From: Aspidiotus rigidus
Lineage: Eukaryota; Arthropoda; Insecta; Hemiptera; Diaspididae
Length of the DNA: 64,000 nucleotides
Assembly: GCA_035079385.1 (NCBI GenBank)
Contig: JAVHKY010000028.1
Location: forward strand, 1,550,001 to 1,614,000
Direction: 5' to 3'
Part shown: in pieces, positions 1 to 9,723 of the stretch
Numbering within the stretch: the stretch's first letter is position 1
Layout of the letters: each line of letters begins with the position of its first letter
Notes under the pieces: model-generated
The model's database searches: none
What the model was told of the DNA's origin: nothing
What the model saw: the letters and a program-made list of their open reading frames with translations, nothing else
Made by a program: the position numbers and the translations under genes

Positions 1-2280
1 ACTTCAAATTTTGAAAAAAAAAAACAAGTTCTGACCATTTTTTACCAATTTGCCATTTATTCAAAAACTGTGATCGACAAGGTGGGACCTTTTGTTTAAT
101 TTCGACACGTATACAGATTGAAACTCCCACATAAAATCAAAATGACAGGAGGACGGGTGCCGGGTGGATTTAAAAATTAGTTAGCTAAGCAGTTGAGTCC
201 CAAAATTACAGATTTATTGCATTTATAATACACCTGGCTGCGGACGTAAACTCGACACGAGAACCGACGAGAACTAAAGAACTGAATACATTGAGTTATG
301 AAACAGTAATCATAATGTAAGGATTTATAGTGTGAAACATTGGAATTGCATTGATTTGATGTCGCGTCACGTGTGTCGGACCAAGGAAAGTCGTCGCCGC
401 TGTACTTCGGTGGCGTCAAATTCCAAGAAATACAGTCAGTAAGAGAGTGATGCAAGTACACGATCGGCATCAAAGCTGCCAACGTATACAGACTACAGGA
501 CATAGCGAAGCTACTGGAGCAGAGCTGCCGCCGCTATCAGCAGTTCTCTTTCGGCTGCGGTGTCCGTCTGCAAATGAACACTTGTCTGGAGTTCTTGTGT
601 TTTTTTTTTTTAATCTTTCTCTTCCTTTCTTTTTTTCTTCCTTTCTTCCTAATTGTTTTTTTTTTTTTCGTTTTGGAGGGGGGATATATCCCCCCTTATC
701 CCCCCCCCGTAAATCCGCGCCTGCATCATGCTTTGATTGATCTGTGATCTAAGAAAAACAGGAAATGGGTATTCCGTTTTCATATAAAAACATTCTGCAC
801 AAGTTCCCCTTTCCAATGATGTACAGTTTTAGTACTTTCATTCACTACATGAAGCGCTATTATCAATTTTTCGCGACGCGGCATTGGTATCTCATATTAA
901 ACCAGGTGGCTCATATAGCCCCAATTTACGGTACTACTTTACTTACCAGGTGCTTCAAATTTCAGTAGACGAGAAATATTGGTTCTCTGCGAGATGAAAA
1001 TACGTATAAAATTTTGATTTGTACCACGTAGGTTAATGTCAGACTGTAGGTCTAATGGCACTGACCAAAATAAACAAAGAATCTGCAGAGTGAAATTCGT
1101 ACGTAGTCGTAGCTGTTTATAAATACTGGTAGCTGTGTATAAATACGAAAGAACTTCAAAGAATTTCTATGAATTTTCAAAAGTTTGGAGGTTCAAATAT
1201 ATTTCTTGACCTGTACATATCCATTGGTAGAAGATTCTTGTACTTCTTGATTTTGATCTGCTAAAAAATGTAACAAATCTTACCTTGTCTGAGCTACCGC
1301 CGGTAAGTATCGTACCCTGATTATGACTGTAAGCCTGAACGATGACAAATTACAAATTACCGTTCAAATTTTTCGTTCGCGGTTTCTAGAAAATGAATTA
1401 AACTCGATGTATATTATTCGAATTTATCGAGGAGAGGGATACATTAATTTTGGAATTCAAATCATAGAATGTATCTGATACATTTTAAGTTACTTACTGC
1501 TTCGAGTTTCAGTAGATGAATAACTTAGAGGTATTCGGAAAAACACCTCCCGAACATTTGTGAGAAACAAACACGAAACACAGGAGAATGATTATTTCAA
1601 AATTCAATATTATAATTTTGTAAGTATTTCAAGAATAAATTTGTGGACTAACAACAGAAACAGTATGTAAGTAATTTAGCAACAAACTAAACTGAAAATA
1701 GCGCAAAGTATTGCAAAATGGAGGGCAGTAGGGCACTGACCACCATTCTAACGGGAGTTCTTTACAGTGTGGTAAATAAACTAGGTTAGTGGGTTCACTT
1801 CCAAATTTTTGTTGACGTCATCATCAGCTGTGCAACTAAAGATATCTGCTTGGAGATGGAGACAGACTACAAGACTACCATGCAGTCATGATCAGGGAAA
1901 AGGTCAACTTTTTTCTCAACAGTGAATTTTAATATTATAGTTAAATTCATTTTGAGAAACAATTGGAAATGTATTTTCAACGTAGCATTTGTAAAATATG
2001 AAGCTAATTTTTCCAACCAAACCATCACTGTTGCTATTTTATTTTGCATTTTTGAATCCATCTTTCATTTGAACATGATCTGGAGAATAGGTTTGTTTTG
2101 AAGTGGCGTATAGTTCTAATTGTCGAAATTTTGATTGTGCCTGTATTTTCAAGACCAAGTATATCAAAGAGCGTGACGCTGGTTAATCACCAATTTAACC
2201 AATCAACTGGTCAAATTTGGCCGTGCAATTCAATATTGACTGATAAATTCAAAGTTAGTGAAATTCAACCAGTTTGCTGT
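1..2280. other. No gene recognised; AT-rich non-coding sequence
   Basis: No convincing exon, RNA or element. Around 660-735 there is a run of Ts, a G/C-rich palindromic stretch and then GTAAATCCGCGCCTG, which looks like the right end of a hAT-type MITE (compare the element at 40154-40311), but no matching left end was found. The short ORFs here have no recognisable domain. Confidence 0.4.
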
Positions 2281-2284
2281 GAAG

Positions 2285-2800
2285 TCAGTGAAGGGAATCA
2301 ACGAGGGACACGTAGGCTTCAACAGGGTAGCAGCCGAAGAATTTTAGAATCCCATCGGAGTACCTTACACTACCCTCTTGAAGCACTTCTCTGCAAAGGG
2401 AATCAACAAGGGACACAAGAGCTTCAACGGGGCAACAGCTAGAAAATTTGAGAAACCCATCTGAATACTTCGCACTTCCCTCTAGAAGCACTTTATCATG
2501 AAGGGAACACACGAGGGAAACAAGGGCTTCAAAGGGGAAAGAACTAGAAAATTTGAGAATCCCACCTGAATACTTTGCACTTCCCTCTTGAAACACTTTG
2601 ACATCAGGGAAACACATGAGGGAAACAATGGCTTCAAAAGGGAAACTGCTGGAGAATTCTGTGAATCCCTTTTGAATACCTTGTGTTACCCTGTTGAAGC
2701 CTTACCAAAGGAGGAAACTCGAGGGCTTCATCCTGGGCTCCACAACAGAAGGAGTCAAGAAGCCCTCTTGAAGCCCTGAAGCCCTTCAAATTTCAGGGCT
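2285..2800. repeat. 105-bp tandem repeat, about 4.5 units
   Basis: Units restart at about 2291, 2396, 2501 and 2606, with a degraded fifth near 2707. Each carries AAGGGAA-CAA-GAGGGA-ACA followed by GGCTTCAA and, about 60 bp later, AATCCCA. The period of 105 bp equals 35 codons, and the minus strand is open over the repeats (2617-2285), encoding units that contain SAKYSDG-LKFSS-CPVEALVSLVDSL. It could be a minisatellite or an exon of a repetitive protein. I know of no family match. Confidence 0.75.
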
Positions 2801-3015
2801 TCAACTGGAAACAATGTTTACCGGGAGATGTACTGCAGGTAGATGGCCCTGGTAGATTTGATTTCGATTTTGGTTTATTTTTAAGATTTTGCTACATTCG
2901 GCGTAAGTTCTTGAAGTAACACGTTTTCTTCTTTGGTTCCAGATCTAGAAGTCAGAGATTGGAATGATCAATTTCTTTCAAATAAGTATCATAGGCTTAT
3001 CGGACTTGCTTTCAC

Positions 3016-3258
3016 TTACTTTTTTGGCTCACAACACCCATCATTTGACTCGAACGATCGTATGAGCAATTGGAGATGGTCTTTTACCGACCTAAGAGAA
3101 AACTTTTTTCCTGTTTCTTTTCCAACATTTTCAAGAATCGTCTCATATTTCGAGGGGTTTTCGAAGGGATTGTTGTTCAGTACGCATTGAAGTAAAATAA
3201 TATCATCTCTGATACCGAATCTCACTCGAGTAGCTCTTGCCATATTTGCACGAATCAC
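3016..3258 (-). CDS. Myb/SANT-like DNA-binding domain fragment
   Basis: An 80-residue ORF beginning at the Met at 3258. The order VRFGIRDDIILLQCVLNNNPF, then a KYETILENVG helix, GKKFSLRSVKDHL and LLIRSFES fits the Myb/SANT-like domain (about 75 residues) found in eukaryotic regulators and in accessory proteins of some DNA transposons: an acidic first helix with a tandem DD, a middle W/I-type helix, and a third helix opened by S-x-R. It is probably the first exon or only surviving exon of a longer gene, as the frame stops soon after the domain. No partner was found nearby. Family assignment rests on pattern only. Confidence 0.4.
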   Translation of the reverse strand: MIRANMARATRVRFGIRDDIILLQCVLNNNPFENPSKYETILENVGKETGKKFSLRSVKDHLQLLIRSFESNDGCCEPKK

Positions 3259-3532
3259 AACATAACAATAATTACAATTAAACTATAATCACTCGGTAAT
3301 TAGTTTCATGTAAATTTGAATTGGTATCAAATTAATTCGCGCTAGTATAGGTATCAACTTTCACTGGCTTCTTATCGCCCGTGAAAACACGTATTTGCGC
3401 CAAAATCTGCTACACGGTAAATTATACCTTATTTTTGCGCATGCGCGAGTTTAACGTTTTTCAGTACGGTAATTTACGGTAAATGACTTACCGTAAGTTT
3501 ACGTCCGTGTTGCGAAAACTCTCTATTATAGA

Positions 3533-3928
3533 TCAATAACTGTTGTGAGAAACGTAATTAGCCTGCGGCTGCAGAGAACTAGAGTAGGAATCTGGAATTT
3601 TTATATAAAGATATAAATATAATCCATCAGTAGAACAATAAATCGTTTCGATAGAAGTAATGAAAACAATCAACCTATCCAGTATGACCCACTCCTGCCA
3701 TTTGTGAAATAACAACAAATAAATTCTATCAATTATATCGTACCGTCGATCCACGTCGATTTCGCCCAGTGGAAATTGCTTAATACCAAATAGATCCCGT
3801 AGCTTTACAATTTGGTCGAGATTAGTGTTGGATATTTTCTCAAGAACAAATAAAAAATGAAAACCAGATTCCAATAAGTCTTTGATGACACGAAAACCTA
3901 ACCCGCGTTCTTCACAGTAGTCAATCAT
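3533..3928 (-). CDS. Unrecognised ORF, possible exon
   Basis: Reading on the minus strand, a good acceptor (a T-rich tract ending CTCACCTACAG) lies just before the ATG at 3928. The first 80 residues (MIDYCEERGLGFRVIKDLLE, later LRDLFGIKQFPLGEIDVDRR and IYLLLFHKWQEW) look like a folded, mixed alpha/beta protein; the last 50 are low-complexity (YLYLYIK, SYSSSLQ) and may be intron. I do not recognise a family and assign no function. Confidence 0.3.
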   Translation of the reverse strand: MIDYCEERGLGFRVIKDLLESGFHFLFVLEKISNTNLDQIVKLRDLFGIKQFPLGEIDVDRRYDIIDRIYLLLFHKWQEWVILDRLIVFITSIETIYCSTDGLYLYLYIKIPDSYSSSLQPQANYVSHNSY

Positions 3929-4440
3929 CCTGTAGGTGAGAAAAAAAAGTACTTGGTGTTATAAACGTAATCACAAATCAAATTTGAAATCAACTACGTA
4001 TCAAGAGAAGAAGGTCTTATGCAATCATGGATAAAATATCTTTTTTGCAGACTTTGACATAATTATATCGGGAAATGATGTTCAAAACAAACGATGCGAA
4101 TTTGTACATCATTTACAGCGTTTTACTCGTTAGGTAGTGTTAACATTGTCATTAGGTTTTTGCCGCATCTCTTACACACTGTGTTTATATGCGCAAGTAA
4201 CATAGCCGCTTCAGCATGTTTATCATTTTGTCGATTGTTCGAGGCCCTATTCAACCATTTCGAATTTCCATCCTTTTCATTCATTTTCTTCACATTCTTT
4301 TATTGGAATTATTTATAATTTTTGTCCTAAAAAAAAAAAAAAAATTCATTGAAATTATTCCTTTTTTTAGCTCTGAAAGGTAAAAAGTGGTTAAAAGTGG
4401 CTACAATGAAAAAAAGTGGCTTTTAGTGGAAAACGTGGTC

Positions 4441-4813
4441 CAATCCGCACCCTGATGGCGACTGCACGTCAGAAACAAAACCAATCTGGACATATGCGGC
4501 CACCTTATGGGGTTGTGGCGTGCGGCTGAGACAAATATTCTCATCCTGCAACGGCTACAAAATCACATACTATAAGAAGAATGACGGGTGCACACTGATA
4601 CATTCGGAACGACGCGCTACACAACGATCTGAATATAGAAACGGTCAAAGAGATTCTCAACAAACACGCTACAAAGTACAAAACGAGGCTACTACACCAT
4701 CTCAACACCCTGGCTAATCGATTGCTGGATGAGCCACCCGTGACCCGATTGAAGAGGTGTACGCCATTAGACATAAAAATGTATACATAGGTAGATTTAA
4801 AAAAAAAAAAAAA
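4441..4813 (+). pseudogene. 3' end of a jockey-type LINE (ORF2 C-terminus and poly(A))
   Basis: The region translates, across frame breaks, into the jockey-clade ORF2 tail: KPIWTYAATLWGCG, ILILQRLQNHIL, then RNDLNIETVKEI, TRLLHHLNTLANRLL and VTRLKRCTPLDI. A stop and a frameshift interrupt it. It ends in ATACATAGGTAGATTT plus about 16 As at 4798-4813, the poly(A) tail expected of a target-primed LINE insertion. Only the last ~110 residues remain, so this is a heavily 5'-truncated dead copy. The clade is inferred from the motif order. Confidence 0.7.
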
Positions 4814-5182
4814 GTCACATATTTTCTCTCAGGGCTTTCAACCTTTATTTTCTAACTCGCTGTGAAGTGAGAGGACTTTTTACTGATCGACTTGGCGTCC
4901 GAGATGGGGTCCAAAAACTTTGAATTCGATGTGAAGCGTGAGGAGTACTGTGTCGAGGACTTTCCACTGATCGACTTGGAGTCGACAAGCTGCTAGTTTG
5001 CAATCTCGTGTTTTTGGCCGGGCTCCTCAACTGGTGGAACCGTATCCAGGTACTGTGAGTACTCCGGATTCATTCCTGTAAGGCATGTTTTCCATTTGTC
5101 AGTCCACTTTGTTCTATGGCCCATTCTGGAACAGAACCATATTTGTAGCAAAAGAACGCGCGAGGAAAATTCATTCATAAGC

Positions 5183-5600
5183 CTATACTCGTCCTTTAAG
5201 AATTGAATCTTTGGATTCTTTACTTTCCTCAAAATAATAGGTCTTCTTTTTCAATCGAGAGGTTGGTATTGGTAGGTTGAAAATTTCGATAGGTAATCGA
5301 GTTACAAGTACGTAGCGAATAAGCCTACAATAATTTACTATAAAACTTATGAGATTGATAATCTTCCGAGAAACATTAGGATATTCAGCTTTTTTTAGTG
5401 AAATTACAGGATGTCGATCGCGAATGGATTTGAACCATCTTCTGCCTGGTATATTGTGTATCAATGGATGACAATCTCTTTCGCTCCGTGGAAAACTTTT
5501 GACAATTCTACTGACAGTAAATAGTAGGCCGCTTTTTCTAATGGGAAAGGCCCTATCCGCTGACTCAAGGACCCACTTTACAATCTTCAATTCGCATTCT
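5183..5600 (-). pseudogene. CENPB/Tc5-type HTH of a pogo/Tigger-like transposase
   Basis: The minus strand encodes KIVKWVLESADRAFPIRKSG, then V-RIVKSF and, after a short gap, NIPGRRWFKSIRDRHPVISL and YPNVSRK. This is the second helix-turn-helix of CENP-B/Tc5/pogo-type transposases: a W near the start, the G-x-P entry, and the P-G-x-x-W-x-x-x-x-x-x-R-H-P signature. It would bind the terminal inverted repeats. After about 80 residues the frame turns into unrelated sequence (LISFIVNYCRLIRY). No DDE catalytic domain follows, so this is a fragment. Confidence 0.6.
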
Positions 5601-5792
5601 TCTCCTAAGACAATTATTGTAAAAGATTTTATTATCTTCTTATTCTTCTAAAATGATATATCTCAAACTCAACACTTAGGTATCAAGAACAGCGGAAGGT
5701 CCTCTCCTGCATTTTTTTTTTTTTTTTTTTTTTTTGGGGGGGGGGACAAAATTCGTTGATTTTTGACGATATTGTCGACCGCGGGATGCTGT

Positions 5793-6095
5793 AAAGCAAA
5801 GCTTCCTATAGTTAGAAGCCATGAACGTAAAATTGGCAACTGCACAACCGTGGGCCGACTTTTACATTGCTCTTATGGGGAGAAACTCTTTGAGCGTCTG
5901 TTTCTTAAGAAAATATTAAGTTTTTGAAAAAATCGAAAAGAACAAAAGTTGTAGCTTGTGAAATTTCCTTTAAATAAGGGTCAACTCGATTTTTTCATGA
6001 GAGAGGTGTTTTACATGTAAATGCGTGGGCCGAATGCGGTGTTGCCTTTCTACGTTTATGGCTTCTAACTATAGGAGGCTTTGTGTAAAGTCTAG
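5793..6095. repeat. Foldback (inverted-repeat) element
   Basis: The left arm (from about 5793) carries CTTCCTATAGTTAGAAGCCA, then TGAACGTAAAATTGGCAAC and GGGCCGA. The right arm (ending about 6095) is its reverse complement with few mismatches: GGCCGAATGCGGTGTTGCC, CTACGTTTATGGC, TTCTAACTATAGGAGG. Arms are about 65-70 bp, the spacer about 165 bp. There is no coding capacity. Likely a MITE or foldback element of unknown superfamily. Confidence 0.7.
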
Positions 6096-6428
6096 ATGCT
6101 TGGCTACAGCATTCAAGAGTCCGCATGTCGCGTGTCTGCATCTATAGGAAATATCTTTATTTAATCACCATTGAATTAAATAAGAATCCGATGTACATTG
6201 AAACAATATGTAATACAAACATCTTGTTGTCGGCCTTTTGCTTTTTCTGAATCGTCCTTTGGGCTCATTTTCTGGAGAAACATAAACGTATTTCAAGAAT
6301 CTTTCTTGGGAGTCGTCCGGAGAAACGTGAATGACCTAATAGACAATAAACAAAAAAACCGTAATGACGGCCACAATTGTTTAATGAATCAGCAGGAAAC
6401 TTGTAAGTACACTAAGCAAACTTTAATC

Positions 6429-6606
6429 AGCAATATACGGAATTTGTACAACACCACAAAACCAAAAATTGCGACGGTCTTTCGAATAAGTGACCATACT
6501 TCTTCAAGTCAAGAAGAGTACGTTTCTCGACTCAAAAAAGAGTGGTTACCGGTACTTACTCGAAACATCGTCGCAATTTTTCGTTTTGTGGTGTTTTATA
6601 TTGCCA
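6429..6606. repeat. Foldback element with about 50-60-bp arms
   Basis: GCAATATA, ACACCACAAAACCAAAAATT, GCGACG and TTTCGAATAAGT on the left are mirrored on the right by ACTTACTCGAAACATCGTCG, CAATTTTTCGTTTTGTGGTG and TATATTGC. The arms pair over most of the element with a short loop. No transposase is encoded. Confidence 0.7.
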
Positions 6607-6674
6607 ATTAAAGCTTCCTCAACGATAAATAATACACCGACATCAAGTTTACAGCTCAACTAAATGGCCTACAC

Positions 6675-7052
6675 TTGGACATCTCCGCTATGCTGAGATG
6701 CAATGGCCTCCGGTTCCTTTTGAAGCAACATCCTCTTCCTCTCGCCACCGCTTCTACTACGTCCGACCGTCCGAAATGGATTCGTTTACCGTTCTTAGGA
6801 AAACCTCCTCTACAAATCGAACGAGAGTTGAAGAAATACGGATATAGAGTTGGCTTTTATCCTTTCCTCACTATTGAACGCTTATTCAAGGCCAGGACCC
6901 TGTCCCCGCAGGAAAACAATCCGGTATCTACCGTATTCTCTGACGTTCATACTAAACTCCTTCGCCAGTGCACCGAGGGTAAACTCATGAACCGACTTGA
7001 AGAGGTGGAAACTATCGCCGCTATCCGTTTACCTAACTCTGAAAAACTTTGA
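6675..7052 (+). pseudogene. Penelope-like element fragment (linker before GIY-YIG)
   Basis: RPKWIRLPFLGKPPLQIERE, then ELKKYGYRVGFYPFLTIERL is the linker of Penelope-like retroelement proteins between the RT and GIY-YIG domains; the same positions read IKLPFLGKFSSKLSRALRPF in the element at 53 kb. Near 6920 the expected SGIYRI start of the GIY-YIG domain appears only in the next frame (QSGIYRIL then stop), so a frameshift has destroyed this copy. No RT remains upstream in recognisable form. Confidence 0.55.
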
Positions 7053-8137
7053 AACGACCTCTCTGAAACTTTCGTCTCTCCTTTCATTAGATATTTTTAT
7101 AATTTTCAAAACACTACTTCTGACTCATAATTCACGTTTACCTTTGTTTTTACTCATCTCATTATTCTAGATCTTTGTGTATGGTACCTCTCCTTCTCGT
7201 TATTCGTTGCTTTTCATCTTTTACCCGTCGATGGTGGTCTAGCACCACCGAAACCGGTCGCTTGTTACGTTCAACTTGATACTAGTATAATTGTGTGTTC
7301 TCGTCGTCTAAATTTGATTCATTTTATGTCTTGATTTTACGTTATTTTTGATTATTTATTCGTTTCACAGCTGGCAAACTGCTACTCTCCACTACCAATT
7401 ATTGCTACAGTAGCGAAATTGTTAGTCGTGACTGGATGTGCTCCCTTACATACTAATGAGCAAGCGTAGAGTAGCGCAACGGTAGCGCAACAGTTGCAAA
7501 CGCTAATGAGTATACCAATGGTAGCACTACAGTAGTGCTGCGTAGTAGATATTCCTCTTGTATTGTTAGCCTGTGCTACCTTCATTTTGGTAACGCTACG
7601 GAGCAAGGGCTACCATCAGGGATGCTGACTTATGGCAGTACGCCTTTCCCTAACCCCAGTTTTTCTTTATTATTATTAAAGAACCAAATTTACAAATTTT
7701 GTGGTGGGAAAAAGGAGTAGGACGTTATAATCAGAGTTGATGAATATTACTCTCAACAAGTAAATTTTAATATAATGAAGAAAAAATTTGAAAAAAATAA
7801 TACAAGAAGTTGCTAAAATTAGGAAAGAACTTCGAAATGTTGAAGATAAAGATGAAAATTTTATTATTAATCAATTCATCATAAAAAATTTAAACAAGAT
7901 ATTCTGAATAATAATAATAAAAAAAGTAACGAAGAAAGATTAAGAAGTAGAAACTGACGACGTCGACTCAACCGGTGTTTTTTGGGGTGTTTGTAAGTTG
8001 TGGTGCCTGCGTCTTGTCTGCGTGAAAGTTTTCCACCACGTTCCACACGCTTGCGTGCTTTGAAAAACGTGCAATGCGGAAGCTATAGGTAAAAAAAGTA
8101 AGAAAACTTTATTATTGCATTCTTAGTTGTAGGAAAT
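7053..8137. other. No gene recognised
   Basis: AT-rich sequence. Between 7375 and 7610 there are clustered short GTAGCG/CGCTAC motifs in both orientations (a simple imperfect repeat). Nothing else stands out. Confidence 0.35.
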
Positions 8138-8652
8138 TTACCCATCTAGGACGCGCAGTCCGCGTATCTGCAGTCGCTCAGTGTTGGATAACAAGTTAAC
8201 TGACATACCTTTGAAACATGCAGCCAAGTGGGTTTTACTGAAACTCTCCTTATCATCACGTTTCCCTCCCCAACAATAAAAAATTGTTATTTTCTCGTCC
8301 GAAATGACAGTTGCTGCGTCTCCAAATGCCTTTGAAGCGGACGGTTCATTTTTTGACTTCCCAGAGAGCAGTTTCTCGAAAAATTTCACCTGAAAAAGAT
8401 GTTGAGAAAATGTAGGAATAAAGCCTTTTTTTTTTCACATGAAAAGAGGGGGAAGTGTTCGTACAAAAGTTTTGTTATTATTATCGTCCTCCAAAAAAGT
8501 TTCGAACTTTTCAATTTTTTCCTTGGAGTCGAGTGGAAAATCGTGGTCAGTTAAATTAAAGGTACTGCCATCATGAAGTGTGCTGCCTTCTTTTGAACGT
8601 ACCGTCGCTGAAATACACTTATTTGTATTATTGACGGCAATTCTAAGTGCTC
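8138..8652 (-). CDS. DUF4806-like protein, last two exons
   Basis: Two exons join in phase: 8652-8465 (acceptor GATACGCAG, donor GTACGA) and 8389-8138 (acceptor TTATTTTTCAG, ending in a stop). The product reads LTDHDFPLDSKEKIEKFETF, LEDD, then across the junction VKFFEKLLSGK, and AATVISDEKITIFYCWGGKR, SFSKTHLAACFKG. The block P-L-x-S-x-E-x-x-x-x-F-E-x-x-L, followed by an I-S-D-E helix and W-x-G, fits DUF4806, a domain of unknown function common in insect and transposon-associated proteins. The exon at 8652 starts with two bases of a split codon, so more exons lie upstream, perhaps in the ORFs at 8771-9373. The role is unknown. Confidence 0.5.
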
Positions 8653-8770
8653 CTGCGTATCAAAAAAAGAAAAATTGGAAAAAATTATTAAAGAAATGAC
8701 AATGTATGTCGAATATCGTACAATACGCAAAAGTAGTAAAAATGAAGATATGATTGCGGAATTGAAATTA

Positions 8771-9373
8771 TTAGAATGAAAAAAACGACCACACAGGAAC
8801 TAATTCCTGCAAAAATACAGTCATTTTGTTCCCTCGAAAATATATAAAAAAGTAAGAAACAATTTGAACTTTTTGACCTCCTGTTTTATTTGGTTTTGTA
8901 TTTGAAATTTTCTGACGCCGTTTTATTTTTATTTTATACTCAACCTCTCGGACCTCTAAATTTTCTGAATCTTTCGACTTGTTTGACATTAATAAACTTC
9001 CAACACCGTGACGAGTGTCATTTGTTGCTCGTTGATATTCATTACGTGCCTCCGTGTCTTCCTCCCTCCTCAATCCTATGGCCGGTAAATCGACATTCTT
9101 GAGGACATAATATTTCAATCAATGAAACCTTTTAAGATATAAGCGTTCTAGGAAATAGCAATAGCGCCGATCCTCGGTTAATTTCTCAATAGCACCTTCT
9201 GTGGCACACCGAACGTCCTCCAAATCCCACCCTTGCAAACCACTCACAAGGTTTACAAATGGTAGAAATATCTTCTGTCTTCTAATTTTGTGATCCAGTT
9301 GGAGATTGTTGACACCGTTCCAAATGATACGTTCCGTATCTTCTTTCTCTATGAAAGATCGGTCATGGGTCAA
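8771..9373 (-). pseudogene. Two in-frame ORF segments separated by a TGA; unknown
   Basis: On the minus strand, 9373-9122 encodes about 84 residues (DTERIIWNGVNNLQLDHKIR, GLQGWDLEDVRCATEGAIEK, RRYCYFLERLYLKRFH). After a single TGA (9121-9119) the same frame continues to 8771 with a charged, lysine-rich stretch (LEVREVEYKIKIKRRQKISN). No family is recognised. It lies just upstream of the DUF4806-like exons on the same strand, so it may be the 5' part of that gene, with the TGA either intronic or a real lesion. Confidence 0.3.
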
Positions 9374-9427
9374 ATTTTCCTGTATAGGCTTGTTACCATT
9401 CTTTGTAATTTTTTCGCGTTGATTAGT

Positions 9428-9611
9428 TGTTCAATCTATACCGCCGTAAGATAAGAGAGAGTACGATTTTATACCTGAAAAGAGGGTATACACATAGATA
9501 AGCAAAAACCTACCCCATGCTGCGCACTACTCACTCGCTTTCTAGAGTTTCTATTGAAAATGTAAAACCCGTTTTTCACGGCGATCAGTAGGAAATAAAA
9601 CAGAATGTACA
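9428..9611 (+). repeat. 5' LTR of the BEL/Pao element
   Basis: 184 bp, from TGTTCAATCTATACC to GAATGTACA. It contains AGGAAATAAAACA near its end, a likely poly(A) signal (AATAAA). It lacks 9 bp present in the 3' LTR. Flanked on the left by TTAGT. Confidence 0.92.
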
Positions 9612-9614
9612 TTT

Positions 9615-9632
9615 TGGGGGCCTGTCCGGGAT
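9615..9632 (+). promoter_or_regulatory. Primer binding site resembling tRNA-Pro
   Basis: TGGGGGCCTGTCCGGGAT starts 4 bp after the 5' LTR. From general knowledge it differs at two positions from the classical retroviral tRNA-Pro primer binding site, so minus-strand synthesis is probably primed by a tRNA-Pro. The tRNA itself is not in this window. Confidence 0.7.
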
Positions 9633-9723
9633 TGTCAATGTAATATTGTAATTTGCCGAAAAATTTCGCGATTTCTTTACCGTGCCGATTTAAATTCGTA
9701 AAAAGTTCCTACTAATTCTTCCG

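Noticed and set aside
7382..7720. Overlapping ORFs on both strands around 7.4-7.7 kb
   Set aside because: Caused by clustered GCTAC/GTAGC repeats; no domain, no splice signals in phase.
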